DNA from: Leishmania martiniquensis
Lineage: Eukaryota; Euglenozoa; Kinetoplastea; Trypanosomatida; Trypanosomatidae
Assembly (NCBI RefSeq): GCF_017916325.1
Contig: NC_090166.1
Coordinates: 1,054,228 to 1,118,227 of the forward strand
DNA length: 64,000 nucleotides
Direction of reading: 5' to 3'
Part shown: positions 50,309 through 61,900 of the stretch, one piece after another
Layout of the letters: each line of letters opens with the position of its first letter
How positions within the stretch are numbered: the stretch's first letter is position 1
The notes under the pieces: generated by a model
Databases searched by the model: none
What the model was told of the DNA's origin: nothing
Seen by the model: only the letters and a program-made list of their open reading frames with translations
Translations under genes and position numbers: made by a program

Positions 50309-52384
50309 TCAGCTGCGTGGGCGGAGTGACGCTTTAATTACGTCCACACTGAGATTGTTGACGCAAAAATGACGGCGTACGGAAATGGGGACGTGTGTGT
50401 CGACGGGCTGGCTGAGACAATGCCCTTGTGCGGCTGCGGGTCCCTCATCGACGGCGCAGCGTGATGCACGCATGCAAAAGTTTGCGTCGGCCCGCTCTCC
50501 GAAAGCGTCCTTCGTGGAGCCGCTGTCGCTTGACTCACTCCTGGAGCAGCACATGAAAGATTCTGTCGACAGGCCGAGATGAGAGCCGCTCTCCGGCGCG
50601 TTGCGTTCGAGCCACTGCACAGTCTCACTGCCTCGGGGTGCCTCTCGAGTGAGGTCTCTGTAGCTTCGCTTTAGGCCGGCTGCGGCGCCACGCCCGAGCT
50701 GTACGCACCTACTCGTGATGCGGCGGAGCAGACTGCTTTGCTTCGGTCGGTGAGGCTGCAGCTCTCTTGAAATTCTGACACCAGACCCGCTTCCGCTGCG
50801 AGAATTGAGGGATTGCCAGCCGCTGACAAGTGAGCTGCTGTACTCCTTTTCACGAGTTGATGTCGGCACCGGACTGACAGATTCGTGCGACGAGAATACG
50901 GGGACAGGGCCCAAGGGCTGCCGCCACGTCGGCTGAGGGAAGGAGGAGTCCCGCTGCTGGTCGTTGTGTGAGATACGGATGGAGTCGGTCTCGCGTTGGA
51001 CTCGAGCACCGATGGCCATAGCGGGCGGGCTGTCCTCTAGAAGGGCAGAGTTCGCAGCTCTGAGCGTGACGCCCTCCGCTAAGAGACTGCGCTCCGACGC
51101 CCTCACCAGCTGGGGATCGCTGCATGCCAGTTCACTACTGTCATACTGCTGAAGCTCGAGCAGAGAAGAAGCACCACCACCAGTGACGAAGGGGTTGGAA
51201 ATCGAGAAGGACCAATGACAGCGCTGCTCAACATGACCGTTTGTGTCACCTGTGACGATTCTCGGCCCTGCTGACGCAGGTGGAAGGGGCACGTGCGCCT
51301 GATGGCGAAGAGCTGGCGGGGCTTCCCCGTTTCTGAGTGCTGAAAACTCGCTGTCTTTCCACGAAGAGTTGAGCATCATAGCTGTAGCTGGTGCTCCCGC
51401 GCTTAGCATTCTAGTATCCTGATGGGGCATGAACGTGGAGCTGCTGTCACTGGCACCGCTGCCAAAAAGTGCATCACCGGCGTATGGTGTCAGCAGCGCC
51501 TCGCCACCGTAGTCGGTTAGGTATGCAGCCATGAGAGGAGCCTGTGTGTAATACATCCAAAGGCTACCGCGCTCACTGCCCACGCACGTCATGGGGCGGT
51601 GGTAGGCCTCCTGCTGCGGCTGTGCCGTATGAAGCGAGAAGCAGGTCTCGCTGATCGACCATCTCCCACTGCTGCCCACAATTTCTTCCCGCACGCCGCC
51701 CCCGTCTCGAGCGCAGCCAGCGCTATAGGGTATCATGTGCGACGCCACCGGGGCACCCGCCCTAACAGCCACAGAGCCAGGCAGCGCAGCCCCATAAACA
51801 TCACTGACCCCGTAGCTGCTGGGAGGGCTAGTGCCCCGCACGTAGGCGATGCTGGTGCGATGCGGGCTCCCGAAGAGGCCCAGTCGCTGCGCCTGCTGTG
51901 TCTGGATTGGTTTTTGGCGATGAACCTTTGCTAGCAAGCCCGAGGAAGACACACTACACACCTCCGCCACCAATGCTCTGTCTGAGAGCTGAAGTGCCGG
52001 TGTCGAGGTGCTCCGGTGAAACCTGAGTCTCGAGCCTTCTGAGGTGTGCACGCCGCCTGACGAGCTTTCAACAACTACAGAGCTGGGCAAAGAAGGGGTG
52101 AGGGCAGACAAGTGCTGCATGCTTGATGATGCAGGCGCGGCGCCGGCAGAAAGGTTGCATCGACCGCTGCTGCTTAGCAGCGTGTTGCTCCCATAGCTGT
52201 ATCGACGGCTGCCGTGCGCCCCGCCTGCGCCGAGCTCGAAATCGTTTTCGTAGTGATTGGAATCGCCCCTCACCCCGTCCAACAGACTGCTGTCCTCTTT
52301 CGTGCGGCCGCCGTGTCTGCCAAGCGGGGTGGCTGCCTGAGAGACGCGCGCGTCACTGCAGCTCGCGTGAGAATACGACGCCAT
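50309..52384 (-). CDS. Hypothetical Ser/Gly/Ala-rich protein
   Basis: A 691-residue protein of unknown function with a clear ATG (52382-52384, MASYSHASCSD). It is Ser-rich and probably mostly disordered. It has basophilic sites (GSRRYSYGSN near 60, FHRSTSTP near 123) and aromatic/Gly spots in the middle (LWMYYTQAPLMAAYLTDYGG, about 285-305). A basic stretch (SLLRRITSRCVQLGRG, then GLKRSYRDLTRE) lies near 555-590, and the final segment VRRHFCVNNLSVDVIKASLR looks ordered. No membrane helix or enzyme motif. The ordered C-terminus may be the conserved part; that could be tested by comparing species. Confidence 0.75.
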   Translation of the reverse strand: MASYSHASCSDARVSQAATPLGRHGGRTKEDSSLLDGVRGDSNHYENDFELGAGGAHGSRRYSYGSNTLLSSSGRCNLSAGAAPASSSMQHLSALTPSLPSSVVVESSSGGVHTSEGSRLRFHRSTSTPALQLSDRALVAEVCSVSSSGLLAKVHRQKPIQTQQAQRLGLFGSPHRTSIAYVRGTSPPSSYGVSDVYGAALPGSVAVRAGAPVASHMIPYSAGCARDGGGVREEIVGSSGRWSISETCFSLHTAQPQQEAYHRPMTCVGSERGSLWMYYTQAPLMAAYLTDYGGEALLTPYAGDALFGSGASDSSSTFMPHQDTRMLSAGAPATAMMLNSSWKDSEFSALRNGEAPPALRHQAHVPLPPASAGPRIVTGDTNGHVEQRCHWSFSISNPFVTGGGASSLLELQQYDSSELACSDPQLVRASERSLLAEGVTLRAANSALLEDSPPAMAIGARVQRETDSIRISHNDQQRDSSFPQPTWRQPLGPVPVFSSHESVSPVPTSTREKEYSSSLVSGWQSLNSRSGSGSGVRISRELQPHRPKQSSLLRRITSRCVQLGRGAAAGLKRSYRDLTREAPRGSETVQWLERNAPESGSHLGLSTESFMCCSRSESSDSGSTKDAFGERADANFCMRASRCAVDEGPAAAQGHCLSQPVDTHVPISVRRHFCVNNLSVDVIKASLRPRS

Positions 52385-54620
52385 CCGCCCGGAGGGCGCG
52401 GGGAAGAGGGGGAGGGAGCGAGTGAAATGGGAGGAAGAGAAGACCAGCCACGCACGAAGGCGAGGAGGCGCACCTCTTCGTAAAAGCTAAAGGCGATGTG
52501 GCAGGGGAACGCGCATGCCAGTGACGTAGCAGAAGAGCGCGAAGGCACAGGAGCACCACCGAGTCATCTGCTCCCCCTCCTTTCCCCTAAACCCCAGAGA
52601 GCCGTGAGTGTGAGGACTGTTCTGTTTTCAAGTGCGTATCTGACGTCGATGCGACGTTCATAAATCGGTGATGGTGACGCGGAGCGACGAGGCAGAAGAG
52701 AGGGAAGGTGTGTGTGTGTGTGTGCCTGTGTGTCTGTGAGGGTGGTGGCTGTGATATGGGGTGGGCCTTCATATGGCTGGTGTGGCGCATGGAAGAATGG
52801 CGTGCGGGAGAAGGGGGTGCAGGCGGGCAATTGGATATGCGGGGCCATTACGCCGTGAAGACGAAGGAGGAAAGCCGTGCGCGAGCGATGGAGGTTTCCA
52901 CGCGTGCGCAAGCGCAGGTGCCTATACGTTTATGCCCAACCTTTCTTTCTTTTTCTTTCTCCAACTCGTGTCAGAGGCCGCGAAACGCGCTGCGGGTCAA
53001 CATGCGGTGTATCGCACGTGTCGATGTCTTCCCGCCCTCTTTTTGTGTGTTCGCGTTGCCGAAAGGCGGCTGTGCTCGTGCGGGACATGAAACGGAGGAG
53101 AAAAAACAGTTGAGGCCAAAAATGGAAAAAAAAGGGCGGCGCGCACGTGCGCGCAAACGGTTACGCCTCTGCCTTTCATCGAAAGGAGTCGCCGTTGGCG
53201 TGGGGCACCTTAGAGAGGACAGAGAAGGCAGCGCAAGGAGAGTGCGGAGAAAGAGAGACCTCCTCCGCCGCGGGAACGGCGCCATGTGGGAGAGTACTAT
53301 GGACAGCGACCGAAGACACAGGCATGGAGGGCTCGAAGCTTCAGGATATGAAGTCAGCTAACCTGCCCCCCACTCATGCCAAGAGTCACAGAACGGGCCT
53401 CACCCCGCGATGCTGAACGCCGCGGCAGCAGATGCAAAGCCAGAGAAGGCAGGCAATATTTTTATGTGACAAGACGGTTGATGCCCAAGAAGGCGCCGCC
53501 TGGCCGTCCACACGCCCTCCGCTGTTTACTAAAGAAGGCGTGCCGAGGTCGGAAGTCAGCGGAGACATGTAAGCGTGTCTCCCTTGGCATGGGTGTCTCC
53601 GTGGCCATTCGCGGTGCGTTCATGAAAAAAGAGAGAGGACACGTGCGAGGGACAGCCACAACGCTGACAACAACGGAGACGTCTCCATCGCCCCCAACAC
53701 GAACTGTAGCAGCGATCAACGGTGAGGGAGAGAGGGAGAGAGAAGAAGTCAGAGTCCCGCGCAGCCTCACAGTGACAACGACTGAGGGGACAGACCAAAC
53801 GAGACGTTGCGCGCACGACGACGGGGCGAAAAAAATCAGCAGCAGCCCCAGTAGCGGCGACCGTGACACGCCAGAGGGGGACGGCTAAAAAAACAAAAGC
53901 AACGTGCACATGCATAGGAGCACTGAAGAAAAACGTGAGATGGAGGGGTAGGAGGAGCTGTGTGTGTGTCTGTGAAGGGAGTCGGAGGGAGGGAGAAAGA
54001 GAGACGGAGAGCCGTTGTCACGATCGCTGAGAGCGCTGATGCACTAGAAAAAAAGGAATGAAGAGCATTGCTAAAAAAACGAACTGAGGATGTACCCTCA
54101 CAACAGATAAACCGAGCGAAAGAAAGCGTCGTGCGCGACGAGAGAGAGGGAGAGAGAGACAATACACATGCGAGCCCACAGACACCTGTGGTGCACCGAT
54201 GATGGAGGGAGGGGCAGGAGGAGGCGAATGGAGCAGCGAAGCCAAGAACGGGAAAGAACAGATCAGCGGGTACTGCTAACAGCCTCCGGAGCTGTCCCGC
54301 AGGTCTTGCAAAGCGTGTGCCCGTGAAGGAAAGGGGAGGGATGAGGAGCTTTGGATCGGTGAACGGAAGGTTAGTCACATGAGGACCACCTGCTTCGCCT
54401 ATGGCCCGCATCCTTTCGCTTCTTGCTCGAGGAGGTTAACGGGTAGTAACGAACATTCTGCACATAGAAAAAGATAAGGAACCATTAATGACGAGCTCAG
54501 GAGCGGGAGGCGCAGCAGCGCTCCAGATTGTCTATGTGCAGAGGCGACCGCACATAGGATATCAAGGGCGAGCATGCCTACACCCTAAATCGCGGCGCCG
54601 ACTTCCAGGCCACGCCACGC
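52385..54620. other. Intergenic between genes at 50309 and 54621
   Basis: No supported gene. It has a GT run near 52709-52724, purine-rich blocks near 53715-53750 and 54135-54160, and A runs. Plus-strand open frames (for example 52708-53361) are Arg-rich shadows of pyrimidine-rich coding-strand flank. Confidence 0.6.
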
Positions 54621-56438
54621 CTACTCCTCCTGGTCTGGCGTAACGTTCGCGTAGACCCGTGGAGGGGTCGGGTAGAAAGGCGGGAGCGTTACAACCATAA
54701 GGTCACCGCCGCGGGCGGACATCAGGAGACGAGCGTCATGATGCATTACCAGCATAGGCGGCATGCCCGACGTTCGCTGCGCGAGAGCCGCTTGCCGGCC
54801 GAACACGAGCGCAGGAAACAGCGTCATCCGTGCGAGGTCGGCGGCCTGGAAGGGTGCTAGTGCCTCTCCTTGGCATGGAGCTAAGAACACAAAGCCACCT
54901 TCGGGGGGTGAACCGACACTCGGCTGGCAGAGCTTCCGCAAGACGTTCGCAGAAAACAGCGGATTCGGCCACCGGTTCCTAACTAACACGGGAGAGGGAC
55001 GTGGTAAAGTTTCGACTGCGCGATGAGGGAGGGAAAGCATCGGCAGACGATGCAGCACTAGTGCTGTATCCTCGCCGCGGCTGGCGCGGGTGGTCTCACG
55101 ATATGCCAGAGGGCTCGTGGGGAAAGGGGAGGCTGCAGAGACGGATGGGCAGGTGCCACCGGTGCCCAGAGGATTTGGCAAAGCGCTCGTGCCGCTGCTG
55201 CAACGGCTAATGGAATCTTCGCTATCGCTGCTTCGGTCGACGTCCTCGCCAGCAGAGCAGCTGCTCTGACCCTCTATATCCTCCGTTGCGGCTCGCCTGC
55301 GGGGCGCGCAGGGCGCACGACGCGTCGCTCTTTTGTGCTGCTGCGGTGCATCGCCCGGCTTCGCCTGCCGCGCATCATTGGGACGCGTGATTTTTCTCGG
55401 CAAATCCTCGACGCTAGACAGCCTCTTCACCTCCACTCGGCTACTCCTCGGCGAGCCGGAGCGACACCGGCTGCCGAGCTCGTTATCGCCGTCGCGACAG
55501 TAGTCCTTAGGGACCGCGTGTGTGGTGGGCCTGCGAACGAGGCCTTGACAGCCGTTGCTGGCATGCTCTCTTTGAGGACCACTGCCCTCATGAAAGCCGC
55601 CCCGGTGCCCGGGGGCTTGAGGGGGGTAGCGGCGGCTCATGCGCTGCGCCGTGGAGCGTCCCGGCACCGTTTCGCTCGCTGAGAGCGGCTCCACGGTGCA
55701 AGTCAAGCGCGCTGAGGGGCTGCGGCACTGCGGCCGTGACGATGGCGACGACTTCTTCCCCACAACCGGAGCGGTCGAGCACCCGTTACGCATGGTAGGG
55801 TGTGGGATTTCCTCAGTGATCTTCCGTTGTGGTGCTGCCTCCTGAGGCGCGCGCGAGAGCGCTGTCGGCGCTGGCAGCGGCTGCGAAGAGGGCGCCCCAT
55901 CGTGTTGTGCCGCGCTAGGCTGCAGTGCTTCGGGGGGCGTTAGAGAGGGGAATACATGGCTCGGCGCTCCCTCTGGAGCTTGCTTTGGCTGTTTCTCGTG
56001 CAGATTCCCAGCCGCCCCCAGCGGATTCAACGTTGTTACCGCTACAGTTGCTGCGGTATCTGGGCCGCTGCGGGGCTGAAACGGGTCGCCTGAGTGCGGC
56101 ACTGGGGGCAGTGCAAGCGAAAACATCTGCCGGCCGCTCTGCCGGGAGAGCGTCACATATTCCTGCTGCGTCAACTGAGAGCGCTCCATCTCGTAGGTCA
56201 GCCTGGTGCGCCGAGGCATGCCGTTTTTAGGATACGACAGGTTCTGCGACTGAGGGGCATCAACGAGCACTGCATTTCGGTCATCCAAACCAATTAAGGT
56301 GACACTGGAACGGCGACGTCGCACGCGGCTTGCTGTTGGCGTCTCGCCGCCGCTGGGGCCACGTTGGCAATCTGAGTTAGGCGTCGAGCGCGAGGGGGAT
56401 GCCGATGGGGGTGTTGACGAGTGGGCAGTGACACTCAT
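54621..56438 (-). CDS. Hypothetical protein with RRRS motif and ordered C-terminus
   Basis: A 605-residue protein of unknown function, ATG at 56436-56438. Near residue 40 it carries RRRRSSVTLIGLDD, a motif resembling RRRSAITIIAPGEE at the start of the protein at 58991. Residues about 70-110 are semi-ordered (RRTRLTYEMERSQLTQQEYV). The centre (110-480) is Pro/Ser/Arg-rich. The last 120 or so residues look like a folded domain (WPNPLFSANVLRKLCQ, GGFVFLAPCQGEALAPFQ, ARMTLFPALVFGRQAALAQR, DLMVVTLPPFYP), with no family I can name. No signal peptide or membrane segment. Confidence 0.77.
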   Translation of the reverse strand: MSVTAHSSTPPSASPSRSTPNSDCQRGPSGGETPTASRVRRRRSSVTLIGLDDRNAVLVDAPQSQNLSYPKNGMPRRTRLTYEMERSQLTQQEYVTLSRQSGRQMFSLALPPVPHSGDPFQPRSGPDTAATVAVTTLNPLGAAGNLHEKQPKQAPEGAPSHVFPSLTPPEALQPSAAQHDGAPSSQPLPAPTALSRAPQEAAPQRKITEEIPHPTMRNGCSTAPVVGKKSSPSSRPQCRSPSARLTCTVEPLSASETVPGRSTAQRMSRRYPPQAPGHRGGFHEGSGPQREHASNGCQGLVRRPTTHAVPKDYCRDGDNELGSRCRSGSPRSSRVEVKRLSSVEDLPRKITRPNDARQAKPGDAPQQHKRATRRAPCAPRRRAATEDIEGQSSCSAGEDVDRSSDSEDSISRCSSGTSALPNPLGTGGTCPSVSAASPFPTSPLAYRETTRASRGEDTALVLHRLPMLSLPHRAVETLPRPSPVLVRNRWPNPLFSANVLRKLCQPSVGSPPEGGFVFLAPCQGEALAPFQAADLARMTLFPALVFGRQAALAQRTSGMPPMLVMHHDARLLMSARGGDLMVVTLPPFYPTPPRVYANVTPDQEE

Positions 56439-58990
56439 TTCGCGAGGCGGTGCGCGCAGGCGTTAACTCACGTGTGCGTGTAGAGGGGCTGAGGGGGCGA
56501 AGTGTGTTTGAGGAGATCGAGTGAGTGGGGATGCTCCGACAGATAGGCAGCCACTGAGATCCCGCGCCGCTGCGAGAGCTGTACAGCAAAGCAAATCAAA
56601 TTTGGCGAGCGAGCGCAGGAGCAATCGATCGATCGAGAAAGAGAGCTTAGCGTATGGAGGCGTGTGGGCGCAGTGACTGCGGAGGGAGGGGGAGTGATGC
56701 GATGCCTGCCTGTACTTAAAGCTAGAGAGGTGTGCCTGAAAGAGTCAGCTGGCCTACGGAGCGGTGGGAGGGGAGCAGGGCGAGGAGCAGTATGGGCTGC
56801 ATGCCAGTGAAAAGATGAACGACTGCGTGGAAGTCCTCAACACTCCCGAGAGACCTTGCGGAGGCTTTCCAGAGGGTCGAAGCCGTTGTGCTCCGCGTGA
56901 GGAGCAGTACGAAGGGGCGCCTTGGCGGCAACATGAGCAGCACCGCATGACATCTGAGCCGCCTCATGATTAGCCAGCGGCAACGAGCTCATTGTTTTCT
57001 GCCATTGCGTAATGCCATACGACAGCGGCCCTGACCAATCATCGCAGCGCGCGCTTCCATTTTGTTTCGTACCGCATAGATAAATATGTTTGTCAGTCGT
57101 TGCCCATACGCCTTCGGGGACATCAGCCGACTTCGATCTCTGCCTCTGCATGGCGGCGAACAGACATACACAAAGACGCAGTCAGCCCCCTTTCTACATG
57201 CCGCATTGCTTTCACAGTACGTTAGCTACACTGCACCCAACTCAACCCTGCCACGGGCTCCATCGCGCCCTGCGACGCGATCGTGGGCGCATGCAACATT
57301 GGTGCGCCAGCCCACTTCCCTGCGCACCGCCCCTGACCCACACTCCGCCCACCAACACGCCTCGCGCGTGAGGCCGCTCCACCTGTCGCGCGTCGCTCGG
57401 GGGCGGCTCAAGTCCCCCACACCGACTGGCAGAGTAAGAGCCGGGCGAGACACATGCGAGCCCCGACAGCACCTCGACCATCACAGGGATAGCAGACGCG
57501 GTTTCTCTGCTGCGTGTGGCTCCAATGCAACGCCGCCCACGACGCCAGCACCGACGTCAGCAGCATCAGCACGTCGCTCTGACTTCGCACATGACGTAGG
57601 CGCTTGCCCCTGACACCACCAGAGGCTGCTTGGCGTTCAGCTTGAATAGGGAGGGTGCTTCCTGACTTTCCTCGGAAGGTTGAGCATTGCACTGGTCTGT
57701 CGGGATGCCGCGCGCTGAGGGGGGTGTTTCCTGCTTCCCCTCCTCGGCTGCCAGGGCAGGAGGAGAACGAGGTCCTCAGCGGGGCGAAAGATAGGTGGGG
57801 GGAGGGGCAGGCACAGAAAGGGGTCGCGTGAAACGCCGAAGCGGAAAATGCTTGACCCACTGGGGAGGTCGGGGAAGAGGCGAGAGAAGGCGACAGCGAA
57901 TACGAGATGAGTTAGCGACGGCCGCTCTCTTACATGGGGACTGCCGAGAAGGGTACCCGTCCATCAGAGTGGCGCGTTTGCCGCCGATGAGGCACACGTT
58001 GGCTGACACGCTGCACGTAGCGAGCCCACCCGGGAAGAGTAGGCCAAGCCGAACGAGAGCGTGCGCGCGATAGAAGAGGAGGCGGCAATAAAAGAATGCG
58101 AAACGGAGGAGGAAGACGGCCACACACCGACCTGCGCGGCACACGGGGGCGCCCGCCGAGCGCTCATCCACGGAAATGGAAGGGCAGGCGGACAGGAAAA
58201 AAGAATGAGAGGGAGGGAGGCATCATTTCGTCGCGCTATCGGCGCCGTTGGCGGTACGCTGCGCCGGATGAAACGCAGTGCGAGCGGGAGAACGCAGCGG
58301 CAAAGAGGAAGGCAATGAGGAACTCCACGAAGGCACAGGCGTGCCATACATGCTGCACAACAGGGGCGGAGAATGGAGGGTGGCGGCGGGCAGTTAGCGG
58401 CTGAAAGGGAGAAAGAGAGAGGAGGACGAAACGGGAAGGCGGGAGGAGGGCCGACTTGCTGGAAAGGAAGTCGGCGCAGAGCAGCTACCAATAGAAAGGA
58501 AATGTGTGGAGGAGGGAGGGGGAGGGAGAGAGCGCAACGTTCAAGAGATGAAGCGGCTCATATAATGACTATGAGAGAGCCACTATGATCGTGGAAAGCC
58601 ACTGCGCACGCACGCACGCACATACACACACACATAAACGGTTGCAGACAGGCGTGAAGGGAGGGAGAGAGGGAGGGGAGATGGGGGTGATGATGATGTG
58701 TGTGTATGTGTGTGGAGAGGGGGGAGGGAGGGAGGGAGGGCGCGTATGTGTGCGTGCGTGCAAAGGGGGGGGGGGAAGGGGCGAAGCACGAAGAAGCAAA
58801 GAAAAACTATCTCGAAAGCTTTGCCATAACGAATAGAGAATCAGAGGCCATTGCACCGCTGCTCTACTCAGCGTGGCAGCTCTGAGCACTGCACTTCGAA
58901 AGTTGAGGGGAGAGAGGGGTGAGGCGTGCGTGCGTGGGTGTGTCTGTGTTTATCTGTGCTGGCCATGGAAAGCGCACATACGCGTCTCAG
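56439..58990. other. Intergenic with repeat C2
   Basis: No supported gene. It contains the 5' flank of the gene at 54621, repeat C2 (57248-57625), purine-rich runs near 58500-58540 and 58655-58745, a G10 run near 58765-58776, and GT/CA elements. It probably forms the 3' untranslated region of the gene at 58991. Confidence 0.6.
57248..57625. repeat. Dispersed repeat C, copy C2
   Basis: The second 378-base copy, with one difference from C1 (47716-48093), same orientation. The pair forms a direct repeat with a period of 9,532 bases enclosing the genes at 50309 and 54621. Confidence 0.85.
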
Positions 58991-61900
58991 TCAGAAGTCC
59001 ACGCGGTCGAACGTGTTCACCGTATCCGCAGAGACGGACGAGGCCTGGAAGCGCGCGAGGGAGAAGCCGGGGTCGCTGCGCTGCAAGGAGATAGACGGAA
59101 ACGCGCCGCCGGAGTCTTTTGCAGCCGAAACCTCCTGCTGCAGCTCCGTTGCAACACGGCGAGCCACCTGAGATGCAGTGGGTAAGCTGCCCGTCGACGT
59201 GCACTTGTAGCCCGTACCAGAGCTGTGCCGCGAAGCGACGGATGTGCCGTCTGACGTGATCGCGCTTGACAGTGGTGACAAAGAATCTTTTTGAGCTTTC
59301 GCCAACGTGGAAGATGCTGGGAAGAGCCGAGAGAAGCTGTAGTTGGCCGACGTCGGGTGAACCCCCAGTGACTTCTGACACGTCGGCGAGGTGGACATCC
59401 GTATGCCGCCGCTCACCTTCTCATCTGAGCCCGGCGGCACCTCTCCCTGAGGATCTCCTCCTTTCGGTGCTGGGCTGCCCTTTGAGAGGCTGCTGATGTT
59501 GTTGTTGCCACTGAAAGTGTTCGGGTGCCGCGTGGTGCTGCACCGGCCCTTCGGTGATCGAGCGGCTGCCAGTGGCGCATCTTGGCTGCCGTTGCTGCGA
59601 GGAAGGTTCTCCTTGCTGCTTTCGAACACGCTTCGAAGCTTCGCCACCGTACTCCCGTGCTTCTCTGGGGGAAGCTCAGAGAAGGAAAAGAGGGAGTCGT
59701 CAATGCTGAGCGACTGTGTCACGCTCCACTTCTGTTTGTCAGGGGCTGACAAGGAAGCCGTGGCGGGGGCCGCCCAGGCGGCCTGAAGAGGTGAGCTCTT
59801 TGCCGGTCCTCGGCTTTCAGTGTGAAATGTCCCCCGCTGAGGCCTCGTACCGCTCGTGGTGTCCCGGGTGTCGTTCTCGCACTCTCTGCGCGTGTGGGAC
59901 AGGTTCGGAAGACTGCAACTGCTCATGCTTACATTCGCTTTCGGTACCGTCTCCACGAGGTTCCCGCGAATTTTTTGCTCGGCGGCGACGCTGTCGTTGC
60001 CACCTTCATCGTCATGCGCAGAGGCACCGCCGCTGCCGCTGCCGCTGCTCTTGTCGATCTTCATCTTGCCAGAAAGTAAGGTCCAGCTGGCGCGTCGCTG
60101 GCCAGAAGACGCAAGAAGCGGTGGAGTACACCACTCGCTCTCCTTTGACAGTAGAAGGCTGTTGAGGCCTACCGGAGACGGCTGGCGCACACCACTTTCC
60201 CGCGTGTGACGTGTGCGCCTCTCGGCCTGCGTACGCTTTGGTGACAGTACCGATGCTGGCGTCACCTCGGTGTTCAAGGCAGAAGGAGTGCCGATCTTGA
60301 AAGCTCTGCCGTCGTCGTTCGGCAGTAAGCCAAAGTTACTAAGAGAGACATCGCTCTGCTCCTCCAGCGCCCAATCGGGGGGCTTGCTGCCGCCGTTGGC
60401 GTTGAGAGGGCGGGTGGAACGCGTTGTGGGCTGCCTTTGCCCATTGTTCGTTACTGTGGCGAAGTTGAGCGATTCCATGACCGCGGAGAAGTCTGTTGTG
60501 GACGGAAAATCGCAGGGACTTTCACGCGAGGCGGCCCTACGCAGATCCCTTTCCCGCGTCGCATATCCGCGGCCGGGGCTCGTGCCATTGGCGCCGCAAC
60601 CATCGTGTAGCGGGGCTGGCGATGACGATGCCGCCGAGGACTCTTTATCGGGCATGACGGTGTATTTGCCTGCCATGCCCGGAGCAAGGATAATGGACAA
60701 GTCAGCCGGTGGCGACTCGGGGCGCTGCCGCGGCACTTTAGGGGCTGGGCGCGAAGGCCCGAAACTCGCAGCACTGGACACTTCGGAGTCGCTGATCATG
60801 GTGGACGAGTCGCGCATCGTGAGGAACGACTTGCTGTCCTCTGTGTTCCCCGAGCCGTCGCTGTTTCCACGTTCGCTACTGCTGCTGGATGAGAAGGCTG
60901 ATAAAAGGCTGTCACAATAACCCTTTGCATTCCTTTCTCGAATTTCGTCATCGTTCCTGGCCGCACGCGGCGGCTCCTGCGGGTGCCGAAAAGGCGGGCG
61001 CGGAACACGCGTCAGCTCTTTTTCGTGCGGCGGTCGAGCTTGTGGCACAGTTGAGCGACGAGGGGCATTCGAGTGAACAGCGCCCAGGCAATCGCCCCGC
61101 GGAGAGCTTGTAACGCCGGAAGGCGTACTTGGGCAGCCGAACGCGAATGGTTGCCGTTGGACTGCGGCGCTCCACATAGAGCTCGGCCGCAGCGGTGGGG
61201 CCAGCACGCGCCTTGGGGATGGCAGAGAGCTGGCGCTGCGGTGGGCGCCAATGGCAATGCTTGCATTTTGAGGTGTGGAAGGTGCGGAGGCAGCCACTGG
61301 GTCCGCAGTCGTGGGGGAGACTCTGCGGTTGCGGCTGCGGTTCTCACTGGCTGTCTGTCTGCTCGAGGCGGCAGAGTTCAGCGGGACTCGGCTGCTGGAG
61401 GAAATCATCCGAGCTGCCTGCGGGGGTACCTCCTCAGAGGCCGAAGCAACAGGCGCGTTGTCGCCAGCCATGCTGTGCGAGGCGAGGGGAAGGCGACCGC
61501 CATCCGCGCCACTGGCGGGCGCGTTGCGACGCAGCGCTGTACCGTTCTCTACCACGGTCGTGCCCAGCGGTGACGGACGCGCAAGGATAGATCCTGCAGC
61601 GACTGAGCGCAACGCGCGCCCGTAGCCCGGCCTTCGCCCTGCTGCGGCTGTGGATGGTGGAGTGAGAGACAAGAGGTGCACGTCTGCGGGCCCACTCGCG
61701 ACCGCACCCCGCCGCGCCTGGCTTGGCTGCTGCTGCAGCCGAGGTGAGGGAAGCGGCTGCGGCAGGACAGCGGGAGCGTCACTTCCTCGGTGCATCAGAG
61801 CTTGTGCAGTGCTGGGGAGCATCGTGTGCTCCACAACCCCGCTCTTCGTTCCTGTGACGCTGTTGCCGTTGAGGTGCGGCATCGCATTCGCCCCGGGCAG

